33,976 bases of DNA from an uncultured Pelagibacteraceae bacterium (GTDB lineage: Bacteria; Pseudomonadota; Alphaproteobacteria; Pelagibacterales; Pelagibacteraceae), in the NCBI GenBank assembly GCA_902517535.1, contig CABYCK010000008.1:1-33976 (forward strand). The letters are read 5' to 3'. Every line of letters starts with the position of its first letter. Positions within the stretch are counted from its first letter, which is position 1. The position numbers were made by a program, and so were the translations under genes. Of this stretch, positions 1 through 8,688 are shown in pieces. Below the pieces are notes generated by a model, which saw only the letters and a list, made by a program, of their open reading frames with translations, was not told where the DNA came from and ran no database searches.

Positions 1-395
1 GAAGCTCCTTTCCATCCAGCATGAATACAGCCAATTATTTGATTTTTTTTATCATAAAGAATTATTGGGACACAATCAGCAGTCACTACTCCTAAAGAAA
101 TACCTTTAATTTTTGTTATAAGCGCATCAGAGTCTAATTTTTTAAGATTTTGATTTTTTTTATGAACTATAATTACTTTATTACTATGGGTCTGATGCAT
201 CAATAAAAGTTTTTTTTGATTTATTTTCATTTTTTTTGACACAAAATATAAGTTCCTAGAAACATTTTTTTTATTATCTTTAGATCCCTTGCCACAGTTG
301 AGACTTTGATAAATTCCTTTTGAAAATCCTCCTCTTCTAGAGAAGAAACAATGTTTGATGTTATTGAATTTAATAAATCTTTTTGAGTAAAACAT
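1..395 (-). CDS. pgeF: PgeF/YfiH family laccase-domain protein (3' end cut by window edge)
   Basis: Polyphenol oxidase/laccase-domain family (YfiH, Pfam Cu-oxidase_4); characterised members hydrolyse purine nucleosides or clean up mis-incorporated peptidoglycan precursors. I translated the minus strand from an ATG at 395 and found about 131 codons with no stop before the window edge. Family landmarks appear in order: FFSRRGGFSKG near residue 17, LNCG, QTHSNKV near 68, TADCVPI near 105 and HAGWKGA at the truncated end; the Cys and His in the last two motifs are the usual zinc ligands. The start ATG overlaps the stop of the upstream methyltransferase gene (TAATG), so the two are translationally coupled in the lgt-MidA-pgeF operon common in alphaproteobacteria. 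The C-terminal half, with the last metal ligand, lies outside the window. Confidence 0.93.
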   Translation of the reverse strand, partial: MFYSKRFIKFNNIKHCFFSRRGGFSKGIYQSLNCGKGSKDNKKNVSRNLYFVSKKMKINQKKLLLMHQTHSNKVIIVHKKNQNLKKLDSDALITKIKGISLGVVTADCVPIILYDKKNQIIGCIHAGWKGA

Positions 396-1459
396 TATTC
401 AAATCCTAGAAAGTTATCTTTTTCGAATTTATAAGTGAAAATAACTTTAAATAAATCTCCCATTAATCTTTTGTCTAATAATCTTTTTAATCTTAAATAT
501 AAGCTAGATTGTTCTTTGAAACTCATTTTTTTACATAGGTTATTAGCTCTCTCAATTATACCCATTCTCTCCAAAAAAAACTTTTGAGAGACAACTTTTT
601 TTACTTTTAAATTATTCTTGATAAAATACTCATTTAAAAGATTGAAGTTTACTAATGAAGTTATATCAGCTTTACCTAAATTCTCTAACAAGTTGTTACG
701 CTTGTGTTTTATAATTGACTGTAAAGTATTTTTATTTTTTTGTATTAAATAACCATAATCAATTAGCATTAGACCACCTTCAAGTTTTGATATTTTTTTG
801 ATTATATTGTCTAATTCATTGAAACCTATTTTTGGAAATTCAATAAATTTCAAATTTTTCAAAACTTTAAATTTTTTTATCTGTGAGATATCTTCATGTG
901 AAGCTTTTTTGTAAATTTCATTAATTTTATTTTTTTTATTTAGCGAATAATACTTTTCCATTAAAAGATTATTTTTACGAGAAAATTGTTTAATAGGTAT
1001 TGCATCAAAAAATTCATTACCAAAAAAAACAACCGGACCCTTTTTGATATTATTAAAATTTCTTATCCATTTTACTTTTGAATTGTTTATTTTTTTTTTT
1101 TGTAAATTTTTTAAAAAATTGCTTTTTTCATATAAAAAAATATTAGTTGCCCTATAAAATTCAGGAAATTGCTGAAACGTTTCAATTAAAATTTTTGCTA
1201 AACTTCCATCTCCTGGACCAAGTTCAATCACATTAAATTTTTTTGGCCTGCCTAAAGAGTTCCAAGTTGATATAAACCATATTCCAATTATTTCAGAAAA
1301 TAAATTTGATATTACTGGAGCAGTTAAAAAATCTCCTGTCTTGCCAAAAGGAATCTTTGATGAGTAATAACCAACTTTTTTATTGTAAAGAACGTTTTCA
1401 ATAAATTTATCGACCGGAAGTTCTTTAGAATTATTAAAAAATTTTTTATTTAATATCAT
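395..1459 (-). CDS. MidA/NDUFAF7-type SAM-dependent methyltransferase (COG1565)
   Basis: 354 aa class I methyltransferase of the MidA/NDUFAF7 family. The mitochondrial relatives methylate an arginine of the complex I subunit NDUFS2 during assembly; a similar respiratory role here is inference. The N-terminal part carries the family pattern KVGYYSSKIPFGKTGDFLTAP (about residues 28-48), then SAM-binding motif I VIELGPGDGSLAKIL (about 77-91) and the family element FFGNEFFDAIPIKQF (about 144-158). Length is normal for the family. It starts with ATG at 1459, overlapping lgt by 14 nt, and its stop overlaps the pgeF start by 1 nt, so all three genes are probably one transcript. The Lys/Asn-rich middle is typical of AT-driven composition and not a sign of transfer. 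Confidence 0.9.
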   Translation of the reverse strand: MILNKKFFNNSKELPVDKFIENVLYNKKVGYYSSKIPFGKTGDFLTAPVISNLFSEIIGIWFISTWNSLGRPKKFNVIELGPGDGSLAKILIETFQQFPEFYRATNIFLYEKSNFLKNLQKKKINNSKVKWIRNFNNIKKGPVVFFGNEFFDAIPIKQFSRKNNLLMEKYYSLNKKNKINEIYKKASHEDISQIKKFKVLKNLKFIEFPKIGFNELDNIIKKISKLEGGLMLIDYGYLIQKNKNTLQSIIKHKRNNLLENLGKADITSLVNFNLLNEYFIKNNLKVKKVVSQKFFLERMGIIERANNLCKKMSFKEQSSLYLRLKRLLDKRLMGDLFKVIFTYKFEKDNFLGFE

Positions 1460-2234
1460 TTTTTTTTAAAAAAATAATTATGCCAGCTAATATCATTAAA
1501 AAACTTAAAATCATTCCCATACTTATTTGATTAAACAAATATCCAACTTGTGAGTCTGGTTCTCTGAAAAACTCAGAAAATATTCTAAAAATACCATAAA
1601 AAATTAAAAAGATAAAAGAACAGGTTCCTGACTTATAATTGTTTTTAAATAACGTTAAATTCATAATAATAAACAAAACTATACCTTCAAAAAAAGCTTC
1701 ATATAATTGCGAAGGATGTCTTATGCTATTATCAATATTTGGAAAAACAACTCCCCAAAAAACATCTGTTGTTTTGCCAACCAGTTCTCCGTTAATAAAA
1801 TTAGCCACGCGGCCAAAAAATATTCCTATTGGAGCCACAAAGGCTATAATATCCAATAAGAAAAAAGTTGGTATATTTTTTTTTATTGAAAACCAATATG
1901 TGCCAAGAATTATTCCTAATAGCGCTCCATGGAAAGACATGCCTCCTTCCCAAATTTTAAAAATATCAAAAGGATTTAATAAGTAATAACCAAAATTGTA
2001 AAATATAACATAACCAATCCTCCCCCCCAATAACATTGCTATAATTATATAAGTAATTAAGTCATCGAATTCTTTGATATGGAAATCAAAATTAAGATTT
2101 TGAAATCTTTTTAAGATGACTCTTTTACCTAACCACCAACCGATTAAAATTCCAAAAATATAAGCAAGCGAATACCATCTGATAACCATAAACCCTAAAT
2201 CTATTAATACAGGGTCTAAATTATGAGTATACAT
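1446..2234 (-). CDS. lgt: Prolipoprotein diacylglyceryl transferase Lgt
   Basis: 262 aa polytopic inner-membrane enzyme that transfers diacylglycerol from phosphatidylglycerol to the lipobox cysteine of prolipoproteins, the first step of lipoprotein maturation. Several hydrophobic segments are visible (about 20-36, 58-80, 100-116, 127-140, 182-194, 205-222, 236-256). Signature residues are present: FHGALLG with His102, GRVANFINGELVGK (Arg142, Asn145 in the invariant GRxxNF block) and RHPSQLYEAFFEG at about 172-184. Full length for the family. ATG at 2234, first gene of lgt-MidA-pgeF, with ubiK starting 51 nt away in the opposite direction. It uses the product of the PgsA pathway encoded further along in this window (phosphatidylglycerol) as acyl donor. 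Confidence 0.97.
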   Translation of the reverse strand: MYTHNLDPVLIDLGFMVIRWYSLAYIFGILIGWWLGKRVILKRFQNLNFDFHIKEFDDLITYIIIAMLLGGRIGYVIFYNFGYYLLNPFDIFKIWEGGMSFHGALLGIILGTYWFSIKKNIPTFFLLDIIAFVAPIGIFFGRVANFINGELVGKTTDVFWGVVFPNIDNSIRHPSQLYEAFFEGIVLFIIMNLTLFKNNYKSGTCSFIFLIFYGIFRIFSEFFREPDSQVGYLFNQISMGMILSFLMILAGIIIFLKKNDIK

Positions 2235-2285
2235 GATCTCTTATAACATATTTGAAATTCAATTTTCTATCAAATAAGATAAATA

Positions 2286-2531
2286 ATGCGTAATTCTGAA
2301 AAATTATTAAAAGTCTTATCAGACTTGTTAGAAAATGGAATGTTAAATTCGAAAGACATTAAAGATGAAATTAAAACTGACCTAAAATTTAAAAGAGATC
2401 AATTGATAAATAAGTTACAGCTAGTTTCAAAAGAAGAGTTTAATGTATTAAAAAGAGTTGTAGAGAAACAAAGTTTTCAAATTAAAAAATTAACAAAAAT
2501 TAAAAAGACTAAAAAGGTAAAGAAACCTTGA
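2286..2531 (+). CDS. ubiK: UbiK-type accessory factor (YqiC/BMFP family)
   Basis: 81 aa, small, highly charged and helical. The N-terminal part (SEKLLKVLSDLLENGM, then DIKDEIKTDLKFKRDQLINKLQLVSKEEFNVLKRVVEK at about 22-60) matches the membrane fusogenic / UbiK family, which scaffolds the aerobic ubiquinone biosynthesis complex in Escherichia coli. A C-terminal coiled coil (about 43-72) ends in a Lys-rich tail. Placement divergent from lgt is the normal alphaproteobacterial context for this family and supports the call. The last 23 nt overlap the 3' end of the histidine kinase gene on the other strand, so there is no room for a conventional terminator. Function in ubiquinone synthesis is from the family, not visible in the sequence. 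Confidence 0.8.
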   Translation: MRNSEKLLKVLSDLLENGMLNSKDIKDEIKTDLKFKRDQLINKLQLVSKEEFNVLKRVVEKQSFQIKKLTKIKKTKKVKKP

Positions 2532-3825
2532 TTTGCAAACCGTTGAATTTACTTTTTCCTAGTTGAATATTTCCTCCATGAGAATTAATTATGTCTTCAA
2601 CTATTGTTAAGCCCAATCCAACTCCAGACTTGTTTAAATTTCTACTTTTATCGAGTCTAAAAAAAGGCTTAAAAACATTTTTATATTGATCGCTTGGAAT
2701 ACCAGGACCATCGTCTTCAAAAAAAATTATTAGTCTATTGGAAGTTTTTTGGATAGTTACGTAAACTTTTTTTCCATACGTTAAACCATTTTGTATAATG
2801 TTAACGAAACATCTTTTTATAGCCGAGTTTCTTCCATTAAATTCAATTCCATCTATAAATTCTAAATTAAAATTTTCGTTATTTATTTCTCTTTTAATTT
2901 CATCAAATAAATTAGCTAGATTTATTGAAGAAGATTTTTCTTTAGATTGAGTTTTGGCAAATTGCAAATAATCATTAAGCATGTCCTCCATCTCATCAAT
3001 ATCTTTAGACATTTTCTCTGATATGTTTTTTTGGTCTATCATGGCTAATTGCAGTTTTAATCTCGTAAGAGGAGTTCTTAGATCATGGCTGATGCCTGAG
3101 AGCATCTCTGATCTTTGATTTAAATGTCTATTTATTCTTTTCGCCATTCTATCAAATTCATAGGCAGCCTTCCGTATCTCCGCAGCTCCAGAGGGTCTAA
3201 AATCATTTACATAATCTCCTTTCCCAAATCTTTCAGCAGCTTTAGCTAACTTCACAAGTGGCCTAGTTTGATTTTTAAGAAAAACTAAAGCGATAAAAAT
3301 TAAAACTAAAGAAGGTAGTGTAGTCCATAAAACAAATAGTCTTACAGAAGAAGCAGATATCATTTCTTTTGGAACTAAAAATTCTATAGTTTCATCGTTG
3401 TTTTTTATTTTTATTTCAACAGCATTTTTAAATTGTGTTGTATTAAACCAGTAATTATTATTTCCAAAGGCAGATTTTAATTCACGTCTTAACGATCTAT
3501 CCATTGGGCTAAATCTTCTCTCCCCAGTATATTTTGGGAAAGGTTTTTTATTAATTCCAATTTCAAAATTAAAATTATTTTTGTAACTATCAGTAAAAAA
3601 ATCTAAATTGTCCCTATTGTTTTGATAAACATTTTGAATAGTTTTAAGTTGTGAGACTAATGATCTGGTAATATTCTTATTTGCTTTTATCCAAATGCTG
3701 TCATAAAAAACTATTGTAATGATTAATTGTAAAATAATAGTTGGTGCCGCCACAATTATTAGGGCTCTATAAAATAGTCGTTTAGGTAGCATTATTTTAA
3801 AAAATTTATTCAATCCAGAGAACAT
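2509..3825 (-). CDS. envZ: EnvZ-like membrane sensor histidine kinase
   Basis: 438 aa sensor kinase. Transmembrane helix 1 at about 19-41, a periplasmic domain of about 120 residues, transmembrane helix 2 at about 161-183, a HAMP linker (about 185-238, starting at RPLVKLAKAAERFGKGDY), then the dimerisation/phosphoacceptor helix SGISHDLRTPLTRLKLQLAM with His247. The HDLRTPLTR form is characteristic of the EnvZ subgroup. ATPase boxes: N box VNIIQNGLTYG (342-351), G1 EDDGPGIP (370-377), G2 GVGLGLTI (401-408). Its partner is the OmpR-like regulator whose gene overlaps this start by 20 nt. Translation probably starts at ATG 3825; Met12 is a weaker alternative. The signal is unknown; the periplasmic domain has no motif I recognise. 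The symbol is by subgroup resemblance, not proven orthology. Confidence 0.9.
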   Translation of the reverse strand: MFSGLNKFFKIMLPKRLFYRALIIVAAPTIILQLIITIVFYDSIWIKANKNITRSLVSQLKTIQNVYQNNRDNLDFFTDSYKNNFNFEIGINKKPFPKYTGERRFSPMDRSLRRELKSAFGNNNYWFNTTQFKNAVEIKIKNNDETIEFLVPKEMISASSVRLFVLWTTLPSLVLIFIALVFLKNQTRPLVKLAKAAERFGKGDYVNDFRPSGAAEIRKAAYEFDRMAKRINRHLNQRSEMLSGISHDLRTPLTRLKLQLAMIDQKNISEKMSKDIDEMEDMLNDYLQFAKTQSKEKSSSINLANLFDEIKREINNENFNLEFIDGIEFNGRNSAIKRCFVNIIQNGLTYGKKVYVTIQKTSNRLIIFFEDDGPGIPSDQYKNVFKPFFRLDKSRNLNKSGVGLGLTIVEDIINSHGGNIQLGKSKFNGLQIKVSLPF

Positions 3826-4483
3826 AACCTGACCCCCTGATTGTTTGAAGATACTTAGGACTCTTCGGGTTAATTTCTATTTTTTGTCTTAATCTAGTAA
3901 TCATAACATCTATTGATCTTTCTTGACTTACACCAGAGATTTTACCTATTTCCTCTCTTGTAAATGTTTTTCCTGGATTTGAAAGCATTTCAATAAGCAC
4001 TTTCTTTTCTGATACATTAATTTTTTTGTTCTTTTGCCCGTCTATTATATTCATTTTATTTAAATCTATTTGCATCGAGCCAATAAAATGTGCTTTACTA
4101 ATATCGATTTTTATATCTTTTTTTAAAATATTTTTTATTCTTAACAGTAATTCTTTTGGCTCAAAAGGCTTTCCTAAGTAGTCATCCGCGCCTAATTCCA
4201 GCCCTTTAATTCTATTTTCAACCTCATCTTTAGCTGTAAGGAGAATAATTGGCACTTTAATATTTTTTTTTATTTCTTTTGTTAATTCATAACCATTTTG
4301 ACCAGGCATCATCACATCTAAAACAAGTAAATCAAATTTTAAATGTTGTAATTTAATTTTTGCTTTTTCTGCATTTTCTGCAGTTGAAATAATATAATTA
4401 TTTTCACTAAGATATTCTTTTAATAAATCTCTTATTCTGTTATCATCATCAACTATTAAGATATGTTTCTTTTTATTTTCCAT
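3806..4483 (-). CDS. ompR: OmpR/PhoB-family response regulator
   Basis: 225 aa DNA-binding response regulator. Receiver domain 6-120: acidic pocket Asp12/13/14, phosphoacceptor Asp56 in LLVLDVMMPG, switch Thr83 (LLTAKD) and invariant Lys105 (LGKPFEP). C-terminal winged-helix Trans_reg_C domain at about 130-224, ending in the recognition region VSQERSIDVMITRLRQKIE and the wing RGSGYVLW. It sits between a MarR gene (11 nt overlap) and its presumed cognate kinase (20 nt overlap), so all three are almost certainly one operon. The same MarR + OmpR pairing is known from the PetP/PetR pair of Rhodobacter capsulatus, which affects growth and cytochrome bc1; a comparable role here is inference only. 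Targets cannot be read from this window. Confidence 0.92.
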   Translation of the reverse strand: MENKKKHILIVDDDNRIRDLLKEYLSENNYIISTAENAEKAKIKLQHLKFDLLVLDVMMPGQNGYELTKEIKKNIKVPIILLTAKDEVENRIKGLELGADDYLGKPFEPKELLLRIKNILKKDIKIDISKAHFIGSMQIDLNKMNIIDGQKNKKINVSEKKVLIEMLSNPGKTFTREEIGKISGVSQERSIDVMITRLRQKIEINPKSPKYLQTIRGSGYVLWIE

Positions 4484-4913
4484 TAATAATTTTTTTTAGT
4501 ACTTCTTTGAACTTAATTACAGAGTCAGCATTTGAGTTTTTTAAAGCATTAAATATTCGTTTTTTTTGAGCATTATAAACAATATCAAAAAATACCCTAC
4601 CTTCTTTATCTAAATATAAATTTTTCTTTCTTGTATCTAGATCGTCTTTTATTTGTTTTATCATTTTAGCCTTAATAAGATCTTGCAACACTCTATTAAG
4701 ACTTTGTTTAGTAATTTTTAATTTGAATATCAATTCACTTAGACTTATCCCAGGATGTCTTTCAATAAGATTTAAAGATCTTAAATGCGCTGGACCAAAA
4801 TATTTCTTTTTTAAAATATTTTTTGGATCAGCGAATGTTTCTCTGTAAGCATAAAATAATAATTGAATAAAATCTTTAATTTGCTCGTCTTTAAGGTAAA
4901 GTGCGTCTTTCAT
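4473..4913 (-). CDS. MarR-family transcriptional regulator (PetP-like)
   Basis: 146 aa winged-helix regulator. The HTH is at about 56-85 (GISLSELIFKLKITKQSLNRVLQDL), followed by a typical MarR wing with the DxR motif (DDLDTRKKNLYLDKEGR, about 91-107). Flanking N- and C-terminal helices would form the dimer interface. First gene of a three-gene regulatory operon with an OmpR-type regulator and EnvZ-type kinase, overlapping the next gene by 11 nt. A short GTCA-N7-TGAC inverted repeat (4918-4932) begins 5 nt outside its start codon and could be its own operator, also touching the predicted ilvE promoter. Ligand unknown. No cysteine-based redox switch is evident in the protein. Confidence 0.87.
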   Translation of the reverse strand: MKDALYLKDEQIKDFIQLLFYAYRETFADPKNILKKKYFGPAHLRSLNLIERHPGISLSELIFKLKITKQSLNRVLQDLIKAKMIKQIKDDLDTRKKNLYLDKEGRVFFDIVYNAQKKRIFNALKNSNADSVIKFKEVLKKIINGK

Positions 4914-4927
4914 AATGGTCAGTTATA

Positions 4928-4956
4928 TTGACTTATTCTATTAAGAAATATACTTT
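4928..4956 (+). promoter_or_regulatory. Candidate sigma70 promoter for ilvE
   Basis: TTGACT (4928-4933), a 17-nt spacer, then TACTTT (4951-4956), placing a start site near 4963, about 27 nt before the ilvE ATG. The -35 overlaps a GTCA/TGAC inverted repeat next to the divergent marR gene, so MarR repression is possible. In AT-rich DNA such matches arise by chance, so this is a candidate only. Confidence 0.4.
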
Positions 4957-4989
4957 TTTGAAATTAAAAAATCTATATATTTAAAATTT

Positions 4990-5877
4990 ATGGAAAGCAT
5001 ACCTTACGACAAAAGATCGGGCAAAATTTGGTATAATGGAAATACCGTCAATTGGGCTGATGCTAATATACATATTTTAAATCACGGACTTCACTATGCC
5101 AGTTGTGTTTTTGAGGGTGAAAGAGTTTATGATGGTGAAATTTTTAAATTAGAGGAACACACAGACAGGTTATTTTACTCAGCTATAAGAATGGGTATCG
5201 CTGTTCCTTACACTAAAGAAGAAATAAACAAAGCTTGTAAAAATATTGTTCATTTACAGAAAGTTAAAAATGGATATGTAAGGCCTGTTATATGGAGAGG
5301 TAGTGAGATGATGGCAATTTCTGCACAGAGAAATAAAATTCATGTAGCCATAGCTACGTGGGAATGGGGTTCTTATTTTGATCCAAAATCAAAATCTAAA
5401 GGTATTACACTAAATATTTCATCTTGGAGAAGACCAAGTCCTAACTCAGTTCCTTGGGATACAAAAGCAGCAGGTTTATATATGATATGTACACTTTCTA
5501 AACACGAAGCTGAGAGACAAGGATACACAGATTCTTTAATGCTTGACCACGAAGGTAATATAGCAGAAGCAACTGGAGCAAATATTTTTTTTAAAAATAA
5601 AAATAATGAATTACATACGCCTACCCCAGATTCTTTTCTTGATGGAATAACTAGAAGAGAAGTGATCAAAATTGCAAAGGGTAAAGGAATAAAAGTTATA
5701 GAAAGAAAAATAAAACCAGAAGAAATGAAAGATTTTGTTGGCTGCTTTTTAACAGGTACAGCAGCTGAAATCACACCTGTTTCTAAAATAAATGATTATA
5801 ACTTTAAAATTTGCGAAGTTATATCTGAATTAGTAGATAGCTATCAAGCTTTGGTAAGAAAAAAAACTGCTGCTTAG
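4990..5877 (+). CDS. ilvE: Branched-chain amino acid aminotransferase
   Basis: 295 aa fold-type IV PLP aminotransferase that makes valine, leucine and isoleucine from their 2-oxo acids with glutamate as amino donor. Diagnostic segments: HGLHYASCVFEGERVYDG (about 32-49), EEHTDRLFYSA (55-65), the PLP lysine Lys159 in DTKAAGLY, and the class-IV signature around LMLDHEGNIAEATGANIFF (about 183-201), then FLTGTAAEITPV near the C-terminus. Length and motif spacing match IlvE rather than the shorter D-amino acid aminotransferases or PabC. ATG at 4990. Its stop interlocks with that of pgsA on the other strand (shared TTAG, 5874-5877). Confidence 0.95.
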   Translation: MESIPYDKRSGKIWYNGNTVNWADANIHILNHGLHYASCVFEGERVYDGEIFKLEEHTDRLFYSAIRMGIAVPYTKEEINKACKNIVHLQKVKNGYVRPVIWRGSEMMAISAQRNKIHVAIATWEWGSYFDPKSKSKGITLNISSWRRPSPNSVPWDTKAAGLYMICTLSKHEAERQGYTDSLMLDHEGNIAEATGANIFFKNKNNELHTPTPDSFLDGITRREVIKIAKGKGIKVIERKIKPEEMKDFVGCFLTGTAAEITPVSKINDYNFKICEVISELVDSYQALVRKKTAA

Positions 5878-6452
5878 TCTTTTTTATCTTCGTTTATAGC
5901 GTGGTCAATACCTTTTCTTAAATAATCATAACCAGTGTATAAAGTTAAGAATGCTGAAAGCCACAAAAGTATTATACCAATCGTTTGAGCATTGTAATCT
6001 TGAAAGTTAATTAACTTATTTCCACTTTCACCTGTTAAAAGTATTGCAATAGATAGCATTTGTAAAAAAGTTTTTAATTTTGATAAACTTGTTACTTCCA
6101 TTGACACACTCCCTTTTGCCAAAAATTCTCTTAGGCCAGATATTAGTATTTCTCTAGTAAGAATTATTATAGCTGCGATAACCTCATAATTTTTAATTGT
6201 TCCATTCATAACTAATAAAATTAATGCTGCTGCTACAATAATCTTATCAGCAATAGGATCTAACAGTTCTCCTAATTTTGACTCTTCTTTGAAAAATCTA
6301 GCCAATAGTCCATCTAAATAATCTGTGAAGCTGGCAAGAACAAATAAAAAAAAAGGTATTAAATCTCCAAAGAAACCTGGAATAAAAAAAGTGAAAACGA
6401 AAATAGGAACAATTATAATTCTTCCGATTGTTAAAATGTTGGGTATCTTCAT
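5874..6452 (-). CDS. pgsA: CDP-diacylglycerol-glycerol-3-phosphate 3-phosphatidyltransferase
   Basis: Integral membrane enzyme making phosphatidylglycerol phosphate from CDP-diacylglycerol and glycerol-3-phosphate, the committed step to phosphatidylglycerol. The CDP-alcohol phosphotransferase signature D-x2-D-G-x2-A-R-x8-G-x3-D-x3-D is intact (DYLDGLLARFF, then GELLDPIADK, about 44-70). Four or more hydrophobic segments follow the family pattern. The reading frame extends to a TTG at 6461, but I prefer the ATG at 6452, giving MKIPNILTIGRI, which matches the usual N-terminus (192 aa). Last gene of the uvrB-SDR-folB-uvrC-pgsA run, about 14 nt after uvrC. The uvrC-pgsA adjacency is widespread in proteobacteria. 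Confidence 0.93.
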   Translation of the reverse strand: MKIPNILTIGRIIIVPIFVFTFFIPGFFGDLIPFFLFVLASFTDYLDGLLARFFKEESKLGELLDPIADKIIVAAALILLVMNGTIKNYEVIAAIIILTREILISGLREFLAKGSVSMEVTSLSKLKTFLQMLSIAILLTGESGNKLINFQDYNAQTIGIILLWLSAFLTLYTGYDYLRKGIDHAINEDKKD

Positions 6453-6466
6453 TTTTATCAATGTTT

Positions 6467-8302
6467 TTATTCGTGAAAATAATTATATATTTTCTTAGCG
6501 ATATTGTCTTCAATTCCTTCTACAGACTTTAAATCTTCGAAACTTGCTGATTCTACTGCTCTAGCAGACCCAAAATGATTTAAAAGAGCTCTTTTTCTTT
6601 GACGACCAATTCCTTGAATTTGATCAAGTAAAGATTTGCTCAAACTCTTCTTTCTTTTGGCTCTATGTGTACTTATGGCGAATCTGTGAGCTTCGTCCCT
6701 CAATCTTTGAATGAAAAAAAGCAAAGGGTCATTTTTGTTCAAAATAAATTCTTTATTTTCAAAGTAAATTTTTTCTTCACCCGCGTTTCTTTTTTTGCCT
6801 TTTGCAATAGCTAAAATAGGCAAATCATGTAAACCAAGTTCATTTAAAACTTCTCTAGAAACTGAATATTGTCCTTTTCCTCCGTCAATCATAACTAAAT
6901 CTGGCAAAGAAAGTGATCCAGATTTTTCTTTAATAGCTTTTGAAAATCTTCTAAACAAAACCTCTTTCATCATTCCATAATCATCACCTTTAATTTTATC
7001 ATCTTTAATATTAAATTTTCTGTATCTTTTTTTAATAAAACCTTCATTTCCAAAACAAATTAAAGCTCCAATTGAATCCGATCCTTGAATATGGCTATTG
7101 TCATACACTTCAATTAAATCAATATTGCTATTTAGTTTAAATTTTTTTGCTAAGTTTTCAATTAAATTGTTATTTGTATCTGACTGAATAAGTTTTTGAG
7201 TTAAGGCTTGTTTTGCATTTTTTTCAGCTAACTTTGAGATATTTATCTCATCTTTAGATTCAGCTTGTTTAATTACAACTTCTTTGTTTTCTTTATTTGA
7301 AAAAGTTTTCTCTAGTAAAGTTTTTTCGTTAACTTCAGAATTAGTTATGATTAGAATAGGTATCGTTTTATTTTCATAAAACTGAGATATAAAAGATGAA
7401 AGAATATCTTTGATAGTATCATCTGGATCATGTTTAGGATAAAAGGCTTGATTGCCCCAATTTTGTTTAGATCTAAAAAAGAAGACTTGTATGCATGTTT
7501 TGCCAGTTTCTTTATAAACACTTATTACGTCCGCTTCATTTAAGTTAGTTTGATTTATCTTTTGTGATGTTTGTATTTGAGTCAGAGCCTTTATTCTATC
7601 TCTTGCAATTGCTGCTTTTTCGTAATCAAGATCTTTGCTTGCCTTTTCCATTTCCTTAGATAAATTTTTTTGAATTCTTCTAGATTTGCCGGAGATAAAA
7701 TCAATAGCGTCATTTACAATTGACAAGTATTCTTTTTCTGTAATTTTTTCAACACAAGGAGCTGAACATCTTTTTATTTGATAAAGTATGCATGGTCTTT
7801 TTCTATTTTTAAAAACTGTGTCATCACAAACCCTTAATTGAAAAATTTTTTGCAATATTTTTATAGTCCAGTTAGCTGAACCTATGGAAGCAAAAGGCCC
7901 AAAATAATATCCAGATTTAGATTTTTTTCCTCTGAGCTTTGTTAGTTGTGGCCATTTATCTTTATTGCCAATGTAGATGTAAGGAAAAGATTTATCATCT
8001 CTCAAGAGAATATTATATCTTGGTTTATGTTTCTTTATTAAGTTTGCTTCTAGAAGTAGAGCTTCACTCTCATTATTTGTAGTTGTCGTCTCTAAATCAT
8101 GAGTTAGAGATAACATTCTTTCAGTTCGTATAGGTAAATTGGAGTCTGTCACGTAACTTTTAAGCCTATTAGGTATGTTTTTAGCTTTTCCAATGTAAAG
8201 TATTTCTCCAGTTGAACTTAACATTTTATAAATTCCAGGATTTTTAGATATTAAAGGTATTTTATTTTTTATTATTTTTTTTCCTTGTTCTAAACTGTCC
8301 AT
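6467..8302 (-). CDS. uvrC: UvrABC excinuclease subunit C
   Basis: 611 aa nuclease subunit of nucleotide excision repair, making both incisions around a UvrB-marked lesion. N-terminal GIY-YIG domain (GIY at 23-25, YIG at 36-38, catalytic Arg46); Cys-rich linker with [13 protein letters not shown] near 170; UVR motif near 205-240 ([20 protein letters not shown]) that contacts UvrB; RNase H-like 5' nuclease domain containing [33 protein letters not shown] and [13 protein letters not shown]; and a C-terminal helix-hairpin-helix pair ([20 protein letters not shown] onward). Full length. Its ATG overlaps the folB stop by 1 nt. uvrB lies three genes upstream in the same transcription unit, so the two partners are probably co-expressed. 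Confidence 0.98.
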   Translation of the reverse strand: MDSLEQGKKIIKNKIPLISKNPGIYKMLSSTGEILYIGKAKNIPNRLKSYVTDSNLPIRTERMLSLTHDLETTTTNNESEALLLEANLIKKHKPRYNILLRDDKSFPYIYIGNKDKWPQLTKLRGKKSKSGYYFGPFASIGSANWTIKILQKIFQLRVCDDTVFKNRKRPCILYQIKRCSAPCVEKITEKEYLSIVNDAIDFISGKSRRIQKNLSKEMEKASKDLDYEKAAIARDRIKALTQIQTSQKINQTNLNEADVISVYKETGKTCIQVFFFRSKQNWGNQAFYPKHDPDDTIKDILSSFISQFYENKTIPILIITNSEVNEKTLLEKTFSNKENKEVVIKQAESKDEINISKLAEKNAKQALTQKLIQSDTNNNLIENLAKKFKLNSNIDLIEVYDNSHIQGSDSIGALICFGNEGFIKKRYRKFNIKDDKIKGDDYGMMKEVLFRRFSKAIKEKSGSLSLPDLVMIDGGKGQYSVSREVLNELGLHDLPILAIAKGKKRNAGEEKIYFENKEFILNKNDPLLFFIQRLRDEAHRFAISTHRAKRKKSLSKSLLDQIQGIGRQRKRALLNHFGSARAVESASFEDLKSVEGIEDNIAKKIYNYFHE

Positions 8303-8688
8303 TATATTTTTGTTTTTACAACTTCTATTCCAACTGATTTCGTTTCTTTAATGATATCTAATTTTTCAATTTTTAATTTTATTTTTTTTATTTTTCTATT
8401 TTTAAAAATTTCATCAAATATCGATTCGGCCAAACTTTCAAGTAATTCAAAGTGTATTTTTTTTGTTAACTTTTTTATGTCATTTATAATACTTTCATAA
8501 TTAACAATTGTTTTTATATCTGGCTTCAGATTCGGATCTGTAGTTATCTCTATATTAAATTTGACTTTTTGTTTTTTTAACTTTTCAAACTGATGAATCC
8601 CAACTGACAATAATAGAATTAAATCTCTAACAATAATTTTTTTATTATATTTGAATTTTTGTTTATTTTTAAATTTTAAAATTTTCAT
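8302..8688 (-). CDS. folB: Dihydroneopterin aldolase-type protein FolB
   Basis: 128 aa, T-fold family. The typical FolB sequence order is present: [20 protein letters not shown] (about 17-36; the substrate loop normally reads GxxxxE), QKVKFNIEI beta strand, [15 protein letters not shown] (about 60-74) and [16 protein letters not shown] (about 79-94), whose Glu is the conserved pterin-binding residue, ending with the IEKLDI strand. FolB converts 7,8-dihydroneopterin to 6-hydroxymethyl-dihydropterin and glycolaldehyde in folate synthesis. Its start overlaps the stop of the upstream SDR gene (ATGA) and its stop overlaps the uvrC start. The Lys-rich N-terminal 14 residues are extra relative to most relatives. 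A FolX-like epimerase role is possible but less likely. Confidence 0.85.
   Translation of the reverse strand: MKILKFKNKQKFKYNKKIIVRDLILLLSVGIHQFEKLKKQKVKFNIEITTDPNLKPDIKTIVNYESIINDIKKLTKKIHFELLESLAESIFDEIFKNRKIKKIKLKIEKLDIIKETKSVGIEVVKTKI

Noticed and set aside
1639-1986. A 115-codon plus-strand open frame inside lgt
   Set aside because: Antisense to conserved Lgt motifs and without any recognisable domain.
5373-5774. A 133-codon minus-strand open frame inside ilvE
   Set aside because: Antisense shadow of the conserved PLP-enzyme coding region; no family motif.
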